Shown here: in pieces, positions 9,301 through 17,835 of the stretch
How the letters are laid out: the number at the start of each line of letters is the position of its first letter
Position numbering within the stretch: the first letter of the stretch is position 1
Origin: a virus
Direction: 5' to 3' (one strand)
Virus record (IMG/VR): IMGVR_UViG_3300013116_000028
Span: 1 to 37,994 of that record
DNA: 37,994 bases
Position numbers and translations under genes: made by a program
Notes under the pieces: model-generated
Seen by the model: only the letters and a program-made list of their open reading frames with translations
Database searches by the model: none
Told to the model about the DNA's origin: nothing

Positions 9301-12300
9301 AATCTCTGCTGCTTCTTCGAGCATAGAAATTGGTTTACCCATGCTCGGATCTAATTTCGCATCACCAACAATTTTGGTTTGATAGTCATTTACAATTTCG
9401 GCACGGGTAGCCAATAGTCGAGCGACTTCGTTGCGATCTTTAATCGTAGTTTGTAGCTGTTCTGCCAGATTTTTTAATGAGCCTTGTGTATCAAGTATCT
9501 GAGTTACATCTTCTGCTTGGATAAAGAACTGTATATCTGGCATCAATGAGCCTTGCATAGGCGGCCAAACAATTAAGTCCAAACCGTCCACATTTACCGC
9601 CTGAAGCTTATTGAACCTATGTTCGATAATAAGTTGGGTTAAATATGAGCTTCTGCTATATACCTCAGTATTAGCAATATCGTCCCAACTAACTCTGTCA
9701 CCACGAAGTGGAACCCCGCTCCGGTCGACGCCATCTCGCCTAGCGCGGAAAGCACGCATATTCCTCATAGCTTTGTCAGAAGCTGGAGTTACCATTGGAT
9801 CGATGAAATACCGCCCAAAGGGTGTGTCCCCTCTAGCTTTAGCACCTAGTTCTTGAATAAGCTGCCAATTTATACGAGCAGCGATATCTCCTGCATTGAT
9901 TAACCCTTCATCTTCTAACAGTCGCCTGTACATCCAAGATTCTGTAGTGCCTGCTTCATTGATCCAACTATTCCACGCTTCATCTCTGACTAACCAATGT
10001 TCAGCTTTTATCTCTGCTACTTCGTCAAGCGCATACTGCGGAAGGTCAGGATATTGTGCCCGCATAAATTCCGAAATATCTAGCCTGTTCGCACGTTCAA
10101 CCAGATCCAACGCTTCTGCCCGCAAAGCCACACCATATGTATCAGCCAATTGGCGACGTGCAAGTTTCGCCAAACTGTCACGGCTGTATGCTGTGTAAAG
10201 TCCAGCCGCAGCAGCAGCGCCTACCGGACCACCAAAGAACCAACCTGATCCAGTCATGGCAAGAGTTCTTATATTCGCACGTTTATTTGCGTACTCTTCC
10301 CCAATCGCATCAGCTACAAACTCTTCTATTGTTCTTTCAAATCCGACCACACCTTCATCGTGTGATCGTTTATAAAACTCGACTTGCTTAACCCAACCTG
10401 CCCCCATATAGCCATCCGGCAACTGCTCGACAAGTTTGTCAGCCACCACAGCGTTTATATCTACACCAGCTTTACGAAGCCAACGAACACGTAATTCATC
10501 GAATGACCCACCAAGACGCCCCAACGCCATCGCAGCCCCCAAATGTGCGATATTGCGTAATTGCGAATCTGTGTTAACTACCATTTGCCAACGTGGGGTC
10601 AACAGTGTGTGACGCTTCCACATTGTTAATGCTTCACGACGTGTCGCTCTAACTATCGCATTTCTGGCACTAACTGAAACATCAAGGTTTTCTCCGTTAG
10701 GTCCGATAATAGTTTTTATATCGCCTTGGAGTACTTGGAAAAGGCGTTGGAACTTGTCCCACCGTGGCATCACTAATGTTTGCCGCATTTGGGACGGAGA
10801 CATTGGTTTATAAATGAATGTCGTTCCACCTAATTCTGGGATTACTACTTCAGTGAAATCACTATTTCCGTATCGTCGTTCTGTGTGTTCTGCTGCATCT
10901 TCTAATAAACGTTTGGCTGCATCAATATCGCCTCGGAGTATTCCTTTCATTGCAGCCGAAACACCGGCGCTTCCCCAATCAATATCTTTAAATATTGGGT
11001 GGGGGGTTACTGCGTTTATTGCACCGTTAAGAGCCGCTTCGTTAAGACGATCAATTTTGATTGCTAATTCATCCCCATACGAATCAAGGAACTCGATCAT
11101 TAGATCATCGACACGTTGCGCTGCTTCTACCCGATCCCGAGGAACAGGCCACGGAGCTTCCGGCGTACCTTTGTAAGTCATAATCGCAAGATCAAGAAGC
11201 GTAAAATCTTCACCACTAGCTAAACGCCGAGGTGTCTCGGGGGGAGCATTTTTTAATGTTGCTTTTCTCTCACGTCTACCCATGCCGGGAGGCACTAAAA
11301 GATTGATACGTCCTAATTCACGGAACATAACGTCGAGTTGGCTAGCAACTGTGCTCCGGTCATGGACGTTTATAACTCCATGAGGAATTTTTTCAGAGAA
11401 CAACCTAACGAAACGACTATTCATCGGACCTGCTAGTGGTCCTGATTTACTGAACAAAGTTTTCGCTAGCACCCCTGTCTTTGTTGACGGTGCAGATGGC
11501 AAAGCTTTAGCTAACGCAGGATTCAACGGAGCCATCGCAGCTTCTATTATTTGATCTGCGACTAAAGAATGAGCTTCAGTAGAACTAAGCATTTCGGGAA
11601 CTGGATCATCGAACGGAGCAGTTCTTGTCTGCATAACATTTGTAGCTATATCTTCTTTGAAACCGAGAGGGGGGATGCGTTCATAGGTTTTAACCAACAT
11701 CCCCACTAATGCATCATCTAGCCCCAAGACTGCTTGCCAAGGGAATTTATCCATTTCCGAAATGCGGTCAATCAATTCCATGTAAGGACTATTGGGATCA
11801 AACCCAGCAAAATCTATGAGATCATTTGCGCTCTCACGAACAAACCCTCTCGCTGGTGGCACGACCGGAAAGAGATCTTCAAAGTCAGTGAAACCCATTT
11901 CCCGACCTAAAGCATGATCGAACCTAACGTGTTCGTACATATCGATTATGTCGCCAGCTTGACGTAAAGCTTCTTCCGATACGTCTAGGCCAAGTTGTGA
12001 CCAAGCCCAAGCTGGAGCATCTGGTTGTGCTTCTGGTATCCGCATTGTTTCCCAGACTTCGTTCATTAAGTCTTCGATAAGCCGTTTGCCTTGGACTTCG
12101 GCCATTTGCGCTAGGGCACGTGGACTAAACAAATAGTTCTTAATATAAAGAGCGTGGGCTGCTTCTTTGGCTTTAAGTGTTAGACGTAACCGTTCGGCAT
12201 TCGCTTTCGAAAGCGCTTCAAAGGACACATTTGTGTCCATTATTTCAGTCGCTTCGTCTAAAATACTGACCTCATCTTCCCCGTAGTTTTTATCTTCTCG

Positions 12301-15300
12301 TCTTACTTTTTCATCGAATTTGCGCTTCCGTATTGCTTCTTCAAGAGCAAGAATGTTTTGTCGTGCGTGTCGAATTTCTCTAAAGTGCCAATGAACCGTA
12401 ACTCTTTCTTGGTTATGTCTAATCTTCATCGAATTGGGTACCCCATATTGCATTTCGTCACCCGGTTCTCTGGTGCGATCTACAACTTTGTCGATGCCTT
12501 CATCACTAAGTTTGAGTGTTTCCTCGAAGTCTCGTCTATAGGAAAAGTCGATGGTATCGGGATCGTCTGGTCGCCTTCTGGGATCAATCTCTAACAGATC
12601 TCCTCCGGTGTCTCTAATACCACGAGGCTCCACAGGTTGTTCTGCATCATAAAGACTTCGAACTTCATCACCAGAAATATTCCTGATAACAGGCGCTTCG
12701 ATATCTCGCAGCAAAGACCAAATGTAAGAAAAGTCTTTTGCTTGTGCCGTCATCGCTGCTTTGACAGCAGGGTTACCTTTTTCTAATCGAATAAGATTGT
12801 AATAAGGAAGCCACGAAGAACCGTCTACGGGGCCACCATTAGCTAGGCGTGCATATATCTGTGCTCGCTGCCAAAGCTGATCTTTGGGCAATACTTTGTA
12901 GAACGGTCCCCATGTAGGCAACTCTTTAAACAAACGTAAAGTTAAACGATCCAAAAACTTTTCAGTTGTATACGATCCTCTTGCCCCAGCCCAACGATTT
13001 TTGCCATACATATCATCGACATACCGGTTCCAATCATCTGGAGACATTTCACCAGCCATCCCCATCAAGGATGATTGCTCACCGAGAACCTCTCGATAAG
13101 CCTCTTGTGCTTCGAGAAGATTATTAGGGATTGCGGCTCTAACGTAATCATCTATCATTTCGTCGGTGGCAGCGACTAAATAGTTAAACCCTGACTGCAT
13201 CGCTTCGAACTCTGCTGGACCCCAAAGACTTACACGGTTTTCAGGAGCATCGAGCCGTCTTTCGATTGCGCCTTCAACAATGATGTCTTCGATAACTTGC
13301 CGTACTTGTTCTATGCGTTGTTCTAAATCTGCATAGGGGTTAGGGCTATCTGCATCTCTTAATGGTGCTGTATTTCGTTGTCGGTCAAGTAAATCCTCTA
13401 TGACGGTAGTTGCTTGATCTACATATATAGCCCACTGTTCTTGTCTTCCTTCGTTAACAGACCAATCGTCCCCAAACTCAGACGAATCAAATGGACGACG
13501 AGCATCTTCGTTCCCCCCAGCTTGTCTTCGTAAAACATCTCTTAGGTAATCATTATCAAGGAAATCATCCCAACCCATACCGGGGAACTGTTCGTCCAAC
13601 CGTTGAATTAATTCTCTCAATTTTCGAGGCCCGACGCTTCCTCGTCCGGGGTGAAGCGCATTCCAGAGATTATTTATTGCATAGTTTTCGCTACCATCTA
13701 TTTCGTTTAAGGAGCGTTCAATAACACGGTTGAGTTCTTCTGTGAGATTTGTTCTAGTTGTTAATCGGTGCGCATCGATTAGATTTTCCAAGGCCATTGT
13801 GAAGCCAGTATTGCGAACAAGTTGTCCTGACTCTGGTGCCTCTGCGACACCTGTCCAACTAGCAAATCCTCTTCCCTCGTCTTCGGCACGTTTCAGCGTT
13901 TCTCTTGCACGTGCTGGCAAAGGGTTGTCAGCCAAAAGAGCTATGAAGCGTCCCCGTAAAGAATAAAGATCGTCAGCTAATTCATGGTATTGCTCAGGCA
14001 ATACCCTGCCCAAACTACTAGTGGGGTCAATATTGAAGCTGTCGGTGTAAGCACCAAGTGTGTCTTCGATGAATTGATCCAAGCTTCGTAAAACTGCGAA
14101 CAAACCCGTAGTGGGTGTCATCGTAACGTCAGCAGTACGCCTGACGGTTTCTTGGAAAGCTTCTTCTAAAGGCAGGTAACCCTCAAAGATTTCGTCTATT
14201 TTTTCGGGGAGCCGATCTAACGTTGGGCCATCAAATAGTCCTTGCTCATCTCCAAAACTTCGAGCATCCCAGTATTTTCCACTACTTAAACCTTCTGCAA
14301 AGTTATCGAATTCTGTTTGGAAGTCCTCAATCATATTGCGAGTGTTATCTTCGAGTGTCCGCCACGGAGAAGCACCTATGCTGTCCGGGTTTAATTCCCA
14401 AATGAAACTGGCTGGGGTAGTGCCCCATCTAGGGTCGAGGCTTGCTTCCCCCGTACCTATCACATGAAGAGGAATATCTCCCTTATTTAATGCAGACTCT
14501 AATTCATCGTCGAATATTGTTTTAATGCGTTCTGCTTCACCGACGTAGCTTGTTAATGTTTCATCCATTGTGGATGGTTGATCGTCCATCCATTTAGGTT
14601 TATACGAATAGTTTTCAAAGAAAAGTTCGTCACGTACACGGCCCGGAGATCCAACTTTTCTGCCGCCCGGAATAGTCAACATCTCTGTGACGCTTCCACC
14701 GAGAAGACGTGTTAAGGCAGGTGCTTCATGTTCCAATATCCAGTTATGTAACTTTTCACCTCCGATGCGAATATCTCTGCGGCTTGGTGTCCGCAAAATA
14801 ATTGACTCCCGCTGTGCTGCCGGACGTTGTGTTTGGATAAACGGTTCCATGTAAGGTCGTTCGCCAAACAACCCGGGGCGCACAACACCATGTTCTAAAT
14901 ATGGTCCAACGCTAGTAATTGAGCCACCCGATGCATCGTGAAGATTCCGTGCTCGTCTATTCAAAACCTTCAACCGTGCGGCTTTTGCTCCTAGATAAGT
15001 TGGGTCAGCCGCAACAGCTAATCCGACGTCCAGAACCCCAGACGTTATGTAATACATATTTGTTTCTTTGAACTCTTTGAGTTCTTCAGGATTGTAAATA
15101 TTTACACCGTTTAACGCCAGCGTCATTGCTTGACCGGGTGAACGGTGCTGTGTCAAATTCCATGCTTCACGCCACGTCGTCGGATCAAATGTCCGGTGAT
15201 TAAACGGGAGCCAACCGTTCATGCTTGCTACACGGGGATCTACTTCTCCAGACCGGATAGCTTGCAAATATTTACTTTGTTCAAAACTAAGTTGATTCAG

Positions 15301-15669
15301 GTTAGCGATAGTGGCAAGAGTCGCAACGGGACGAGCAATCCCATATGTCCATGTGAAATCCAACCCACTGAGCATCAAGTTCCACTGGTCGGCCCCCAGT
15401 TCTTTTCTTACGTCTTCAGGTATCGCTCCTACAGTTGCCCCGATAATACCTTCCGGTCCCATTGTTGCACCTATAAGGCTGCGTTCGGCTGTTCCCGTGC
15501 CGGAAGGTTTCCCTAAAACGTTATCTTCCCACGATTCTATGAAACCTTCGACAACACCAAACTCGTCATCCCCCAATGCACTAATACCATCAACAAAAAA
15601 GTCCGCAGCTTGTATCCCTATATCAGGGATATTGCGGAATATCTTCCAAACCCGACTACCGAAACTCAT
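6349..15669 (-). CDS. Giant 3106-aa virion protein
   Basis: One uninterrupted frame of 9.3 kb, a quarter of the window. It is largely helical and charged, with few low-complexity stretches. A Gly/Ala-rich hydrophobic segment, SGWFFGGPVGAAAAAGLYTAY, lies near residues 1805-1826, and another hydrophobic part near residue 2600 contains SPFFGAWQEVTTRWFG. It starts in an ATGA overlap with the preceding gene. Its position between portal and the other internal proteins suggests a giant ejected or internal head protein. I looked for the T7/N4-type RNA polymerase motifs, because N4 carries a ~3500-aa virion polymerase, and did not find a convincing set. Function is otherwise unknown. Confidence 0.8.
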   Translation of the reverse strand: MSFGSRVWKIFRNIPDIGIQAADFFVDGISALGDDEFGVVEGFIESWEDNVLGKPSGTGTAERSLIGATMGPEGIIGATVGAIPEDVRKELGADQWNLMLSGLDFTWTYGIARPVATLATIANLNQLSFEQSKYLQAIRSGEVDPRVASMNGWLPFNHRTFDPTTWREAWNLTQHRSPGQAMTLALNGVNIYNPEELKEFKETNMYYITSGVLDVGLAVAADPTYLGAKAARLKVLNRRARNLHDASGGSITSVGPYLEHGVVRPGLFGERPYMEPFIQTQRPAAQRESIILRTPSRRDIRIGGEKLHNWILEHEAPALTRLLGGSVTEMLTIPGGRKVGSPGRVRDELFFENYSYKPKWMDDQPSTMDETLTSYVGEAERIKTIFDDELESALNKGDIPLHVIGTGEASLDPRWGTTPASFIWELNPDSIGASPWRTLEDNTRNMIEDFQTEFDNFAEGLSSGKYWDARSFGDEQGLFDGPTLDRLPEKIDEIFEGYLPLEEAFQETVRRTADVTMTPTTGLFAVLRSLDQFIEDTLGAYTDSFNIDPTSSLGRVLPEQYHELADDLYSLRGRFIALLADNPLPARARETLKRAEDEGRGFASWTGVAEAPESGQLVRNTGFTMALENLIDAHRLTTRTNLTEELNRVIERSLNEIDGSENYAINNLWNALHPGRGSVGPRKLRELIQRLDEQFPGMGWDDFLDNDYLRDVLRRQAGGNEDARRPFDSSEFGDDWSVNEGRQEQWAIYVDQATTVIEDLLDRQRNTAPLRDADSPNPYADLEQRIEQVRQVIEDIIVEGAIERRLDAPENRVSLWGPAEFEAMQSGFNYLVAATDEMIDDYVRAAIPNNLLEAQEAYREVLGEQSSLMGMAGEMSPDDWNRYVDDMYGKNRWAGARGSYTTEKFLDRLTLRLFKELPTWGPFYKVLPKDQLWQRAQIYARLANGGPVDGSSWLPYYNLIRLEKGNPAVKAAMTAQAKDFSYIWSLLRDIEAPVIRNISGDEVRSLYDAEQPVEPRGIRDTGGDLLEIDPRRRPDDPDTIDFSYRRDFEETLKLSDEGIDKVVDRTREPGDEMQYGVPNSMKIRHNQERVTVHWHFREIRHARQNILALEEAIRKRKFDEKVRREDKNYGEDEVSILDEATEIMDTNVSFEALSKANAERLRLTLKAKEAAHALYIKNYLFSPRALAQMAEVQGKRLIEDLMNEVWETMRIPEAQPDAPAWAWSQLGLDVSEEALRQAGDIIDMYEHVRFDHALGREMGFTDFEDLFPVVPPARGFVRESANDLIDFAGFDPNSPYMELIDRISEMDKFPWQAVLGLDDALVGMLVKTYERIPPLGFKEDIATNVMQTRTAPFDDPVPEMLSSTEAHSLVADQIIEAAMAPLNPALAKALPSAPSTKTGVLAKTLFSKSGPLAGPMNSRFVRLFSEKIPHGVINVHDRSTVASQLDVMFRELGRINLLVPPGMGRRERKATLKNAPPETPRRLASGEDFTLLDLAIMTYKGTPEAPWPVPRDRVEAAQRVDDLMIEFLDSYGDELAIKIDRLNEAALNGAINAVTPHPIFKDIDWGSAGVSAAMKGILRGDIDAAKRLLEDAAEHTERRYGNSDFTEVVIPELGGTTFIYKPMSPSQMRQTLVMPRWDKFQRLFQVLQGDIKTIIGPNGENLDVSVSARNAIVRATRREALTMWKRHTLLTPRWQMVVNTDSQLRNIAHLGAAMALGRLGGSFDELRVRWLRKAGVDINAVVADKLVEQLPDGYMGAGWVKQVEFYKRSHDEGVVGFERTIEEFVADAIGEEYANKRANIRTLAMTGSGWFFGGPVGAAAAAGLYTAYSRDSLAKLARRQLADTYGVALRAEALDLVERANRLDISEFMRAQYPDLPQYALDEVAEIKAEHWLVRDEAWNSWINEAGTTESWMYRRLLEDEGLINAGDIAARINWQLIQELGAKARGDTPFGRYFIDPMVTPASDKAMRNMRAFRARRDGVDRSGVPLRGDRVSWDDIANTEVYSRSSYLTQLIIEHRFNKLQAVNVDGLDLIVWPPMQGSLMPDIQFFIQAEDVTQILDTQGSLKNLAEQLQTTIKDRNEVARLLATRAEIVNDYQTKIVGDAKLDPSMGKPISMLEEAAEILNEWGYGSTQVGSTRVDKAFGNTPQQQEIWRRGISANPMARAQLDAEADVQRRFEKFQGAHQYDILNQYEEANFSKAYDDFLIRHVIPQDLDKTNLAQQLWAKVFSETERVGGYDPNEIVKWMRANNVEELLPEAWHGFDRGIGDGLYELAVKMGYEANSILPSSIDVFDEARRSLIQGNPISWNVEVAAGIRKLNQRHEDFWALYKQLAQQYRQATSSVYTPQEFFEDLYQRRFEGPRWIGDTDNVRQLRPFNETDAGRQWQRVIDWDSVRQDLRGPGTLEIFEHSWVDVVEKSLGNESTNVLIARTLSTDIIEQMRRTAVSEERGPKFRHLAGTAVRSDLRGQFSWASNGIGDFGKVVTDSSFIDAMQSKNIIDRYKGLLDGIFENLTMVEDYLSRGTLYESIYTREIFENLQLYRLDDIEGVNYRISPEALKGVVNRTRASALQQTKDVLYDLANRSKFEELVGEISPFFGAWQEVTTRWFGIAAENPVFVFRMLKLWTVATAEDENGQSIMMVQLPNVFDYEIDAKFFGSHKLFGSLSVASKMPVDLNLRSASLIGGFAGTGPIVSFAASELSIQNPDIYESLDFLFPYGLVEGGNVLERYAAAHTPSWIKSAASVAGLDTDRKAATAARVLQDILAEQYIQGNLLPNTEAGAKRLLDEVERRTKMIYSMRMLRSLAIPVSYQQQSPYWPILSEFWRTEKEYGAEVADLWLMENHPELWAATARRTLADGVIAGSLEGHRYYEDHKAMATEYPELGAFITGEVGAIDVQFAYNKAIAQIERQEGRRDTLSPEDFLHEAGSNKGWREYRVFRNSLTNELNKRMQAGGSGSLNAQSNFDLWTQRRNFVTELSRKNPMWASEFNKIGDPITQKKILEGFRLIVEDEAFAYRPEIPLIQRYLQLHDGIAQSLLARAEATGNRSYLRLSYTRNQDLSRQWEIGLLQLLTFPDFGNVYDRYFSNIESVNTSNLSQFAPATLRTGN

Positions 15670-16064
15670 CGTGCTCTAGGTGATGGTGGTACGAATTGTT
15701 CCATTCGACGGACTATTTCTTTCATTCCGTCATCTGCGTAGGGGTTATTAGCTAAAGCACCCATTACATGCAAGAACCTTGGCAATTGTTGTGCCCGTGC
15801 TGCTGAAAGTGGAGGACCGGCTGCCTGAGAATAATTTTCTCCTGTCATCACAGATTCGTTTGGGAACTCTGTTTGCCTAAAGGGACTACCCATAGCCCCC
15901 GGTTGCGGGCCGGTTCGAGGAGCAGGCTCCACTATTTCTGCATCGATGACTTGCGGCAACGGCACAATTTCTTGTGCTTGTTCTTGTACTCCAGCATCAC
16001 CATATGTTTGACCAGTTGCTGTTTGGATTGGTTGGGTTTTGGAACCTTTACCTTTGCGTGGCAT
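15666..16064 (-). CDS. 132-aa protein between portal and giant protein
   Basis: Not recognised. The N-terminus is basic (MPRKGKGSKTQ), the middle is Pro/Glu/Gln-rich and probably disordered, and the C-terminus is a short helix pair (ARAQQLPRFLHVMGALANN). It is coupled on both sides: its start shares a base with the portal stop, and its stop overlaps the giant gene by ATGA. It could be a small head or connector accessory protein. Real gene status is supported by the coupling and by continuous coding composition. Confidence 0.65.
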   Translation of the reverse strand: MPRKGKGSKTQPIQTATGQTYGDAGVQEQAQEIVPLPQVIDAEIVEPAPRTGPQPGAMGSPFRQTEFPNESVMTGENYSQAAGPPLSAARAQQLPRFLHVMGALANNPYADDGMKEIVRRMEQFVPPSPRAR

Positions 16065-17833
16065 TACAGCGCCGCCACTAATTCTTCGAGTGACTGCGGC
16101 GATGCGGGTTCAGGTGGCATAGCGGCCATAGCTTCTGCTCCCATTCCGGGGGCTGCTAACCCCGGCATTGTTTCTGGGGAACCTGCTGGCATTACTTCTG
16201 CCTGTCTTTCTTGCGCTTCACGTTGCACTTTTTCGACAGCTTCAGCCAATTCCATTTGGTCGTTCTTCACTAATTCCATAATCCGAGCTAAGTCACCAGC
16301 AGGAATAACACCTTCTGAAGCTTGTTGTTGCACAGAAGAAAGAAGTGCTTGTTCTAATTGTTCAGCTATTACCGTGTCGTGTTCAAACTCGGGGTCTTCT
16401 ACAAGTGGATCGATAGCCATAAACGAACGCTTCGACATTGTTCCCATACCAACTCGTTGCCCACCACCGATTACTAAATTGTTTATATCTGCACCGGGAT
16501 GGGAGTAGGAAACCACGTTGTCGTTGCTATCAAAGTTTTGATTGGGCACGTAGTCAACTGCGCCTTTAGCGTTTTTGGTACTGACATAAAAGCTACGTTT
16601 CCGTCCCCCGGAGTATGCCTTACAAAGATCTATGGCTAAACGGTTTTCTTCTTGAAGCGACCGAGCCATTATCCGTTGCGCTTCTTGTACTGTGAAGTCA
16701 ACTACAGCCGAAAGAACAGCTTCGCCTCGTCGCCCTGTCCGAATATTGGAGGTTGATTCGCCACCAAATTCTTGTGGGATGCCAGCAGTTAAACGTTGCG
16801 CCCGTTCCAACCTGTCGATGGCTGGGTTTGTCATATACCCCGGCTGGGTTTGTATATCCCGAAGATCCCCACCTCGGACAACACCAACTTCACCGGTTAA
16901 ACCGTCGGCTGGGTTCACAATTTGTGGGGTTTCTCCGGCCCGACCTATGAGATATGTGTCGGGGAATACACCTTTTTGGACAGCTATAACTTCTAAGGCC
17001 ATCAGTCGTGCCTGCATTTGGTACATACCGAGGATGCCGTCGAACTGTCCTTGTGCGTTATCGAGACTAATTCGTTGTGCACAAACAACTGGGGTTTGCC
17101 CAAGCGGATTAGGTATCCGTTCTAATTCAACAATGATTTGTTTTGCTTCACCGGGGCTAACTGGTGACATGAAAGGTAAGGATTTGGGTGTAACGGTACG
17201 CATACCGATGAGAACTTGTTCTTCATGGTCAACGTATTCGATTAACTGAAGGCTTGTATCTTCTGTGGCTGTACCATCTCCACCGAATTGTCGTGCGGCT
17301 TCTGGATACATTTGACGTATCCAACCAAGTTGACGCTCATAAGCAAAGATAACGTCCCGTGGCCGAACATCATCTACCCCCAACATTGTCGCTGGATAGG
17401 TAGTTAATGGGTCACGCACATGCCATGTCGGTGCCCCAATCTTTCTGTCAAACCTAAGATGTGTGCATGTGCTGGCGTAACCAATGAGATGACGTGCCCG
17501 TTTCGCTAATTGGAGGTCCATTCGGCTGTTTTCCCAAAACCCAAACAAAGCTTTGCGACGTATGTCAGCGTTTTCTCGTGCTCGTTTAGTACGTGTATCT
17601 ACCGGCGGACAATAAATATCGGGGCTTGTCGATGCAATACGCATCGCTGTTTGATCTAAGCCTTGGCCGAGAAGATTAGCAACAGCAGATTTTTCGTCGC
17701 TGTTTAATTCTGGTAACGGAATAACAACATCACCGTTATAGTAATCTCGCAGTTCACGCATTTTAGCTTTTGCGCTATCGTTGGTGCGAGATCGTGCCGT
17801 ATATAAACTAATAATTTCCTCTACGGATTTCAC
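16064..17833 (-). CDS. Portal protein
   Basis: 589 aa; forms the dodecameric DNA channel at one head vertex. Typical portal features are the N-terminal YYNGDVVIPLP segment, the central helix-rich core with QARLMALEVIAVQKGVFPDTYL, and RLTAGIPQEFGGESTSNIRTGRRGE near residue 370 (quoted in parts: RLTAGIPQEFGG, then NIRTGRRGE). The C-terminal 60 residues are Ala/Met/Pro/Gln-rich. It starts three bases after the terminase stop, the usual packaging-gene order. The size fits podovirus portals. No protease or fused domain is seen. Confidence 0.9.
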   Translation of the reverse strand: MKSVEEIISLYTARSRTNDSAKAKMRELRDYYNGDVVIPLPELNSDEKSAVANLLGQGLDQTAMRIASTSPDIYCPPVDTRTKRARENADIRRKALFGFWENSRMDLQLAKRARHLIGYASTCTHLRFDRKIGAPTWHVRDPLTTYPATMLGVDDVRPRDVIFAYERQLGWIRQMYPEAARQFGGDGTATEDTSLQLIEYVDHEEQVLIGMRTVTPKSLPFMSPVSPGEAKQIIVELERIPNPLGQTPVVCAQRISLDNAQGQFDGILGMYQMQARLMALEVIAVQKGVFPDTYLIGRAGETPQIVNPADGLTGEVGVVRGGDLRDIQTQPGYMTNPAIDRLERAQRLTAGIPQEFGGESTSNIRTGRRGEAVLSAVVDFTVQEAQRIMARSLQEENRLAIDLCKAYSGGRKRSFYVSTKNAKGAVDYVPNQNFDSNDNVVSYSHPGADINNLVIGGGQRVGMGTMSKRSFMAIDPLVEDPEFEHDTVIAEQLEQALLSSVQQQASEGVIPAGDLARIMELVKNDQMELAEAVEKVQREAQERQAEVMPAGSPETMPGLAAPGMGAEAMAAMPPEPASPQSLEELVAAL

Positions 17834-17835
17834 TC

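Noticed and set aside
10160-10260. RDSLAKLARRQLADTYG in the giant protein resembles motif B of T7/N4 RNA polymerases
   Set aside because: Spacing of Arg, Lys and Tyr-Gly is off by about two residues, and motifs A and C are not found in order.
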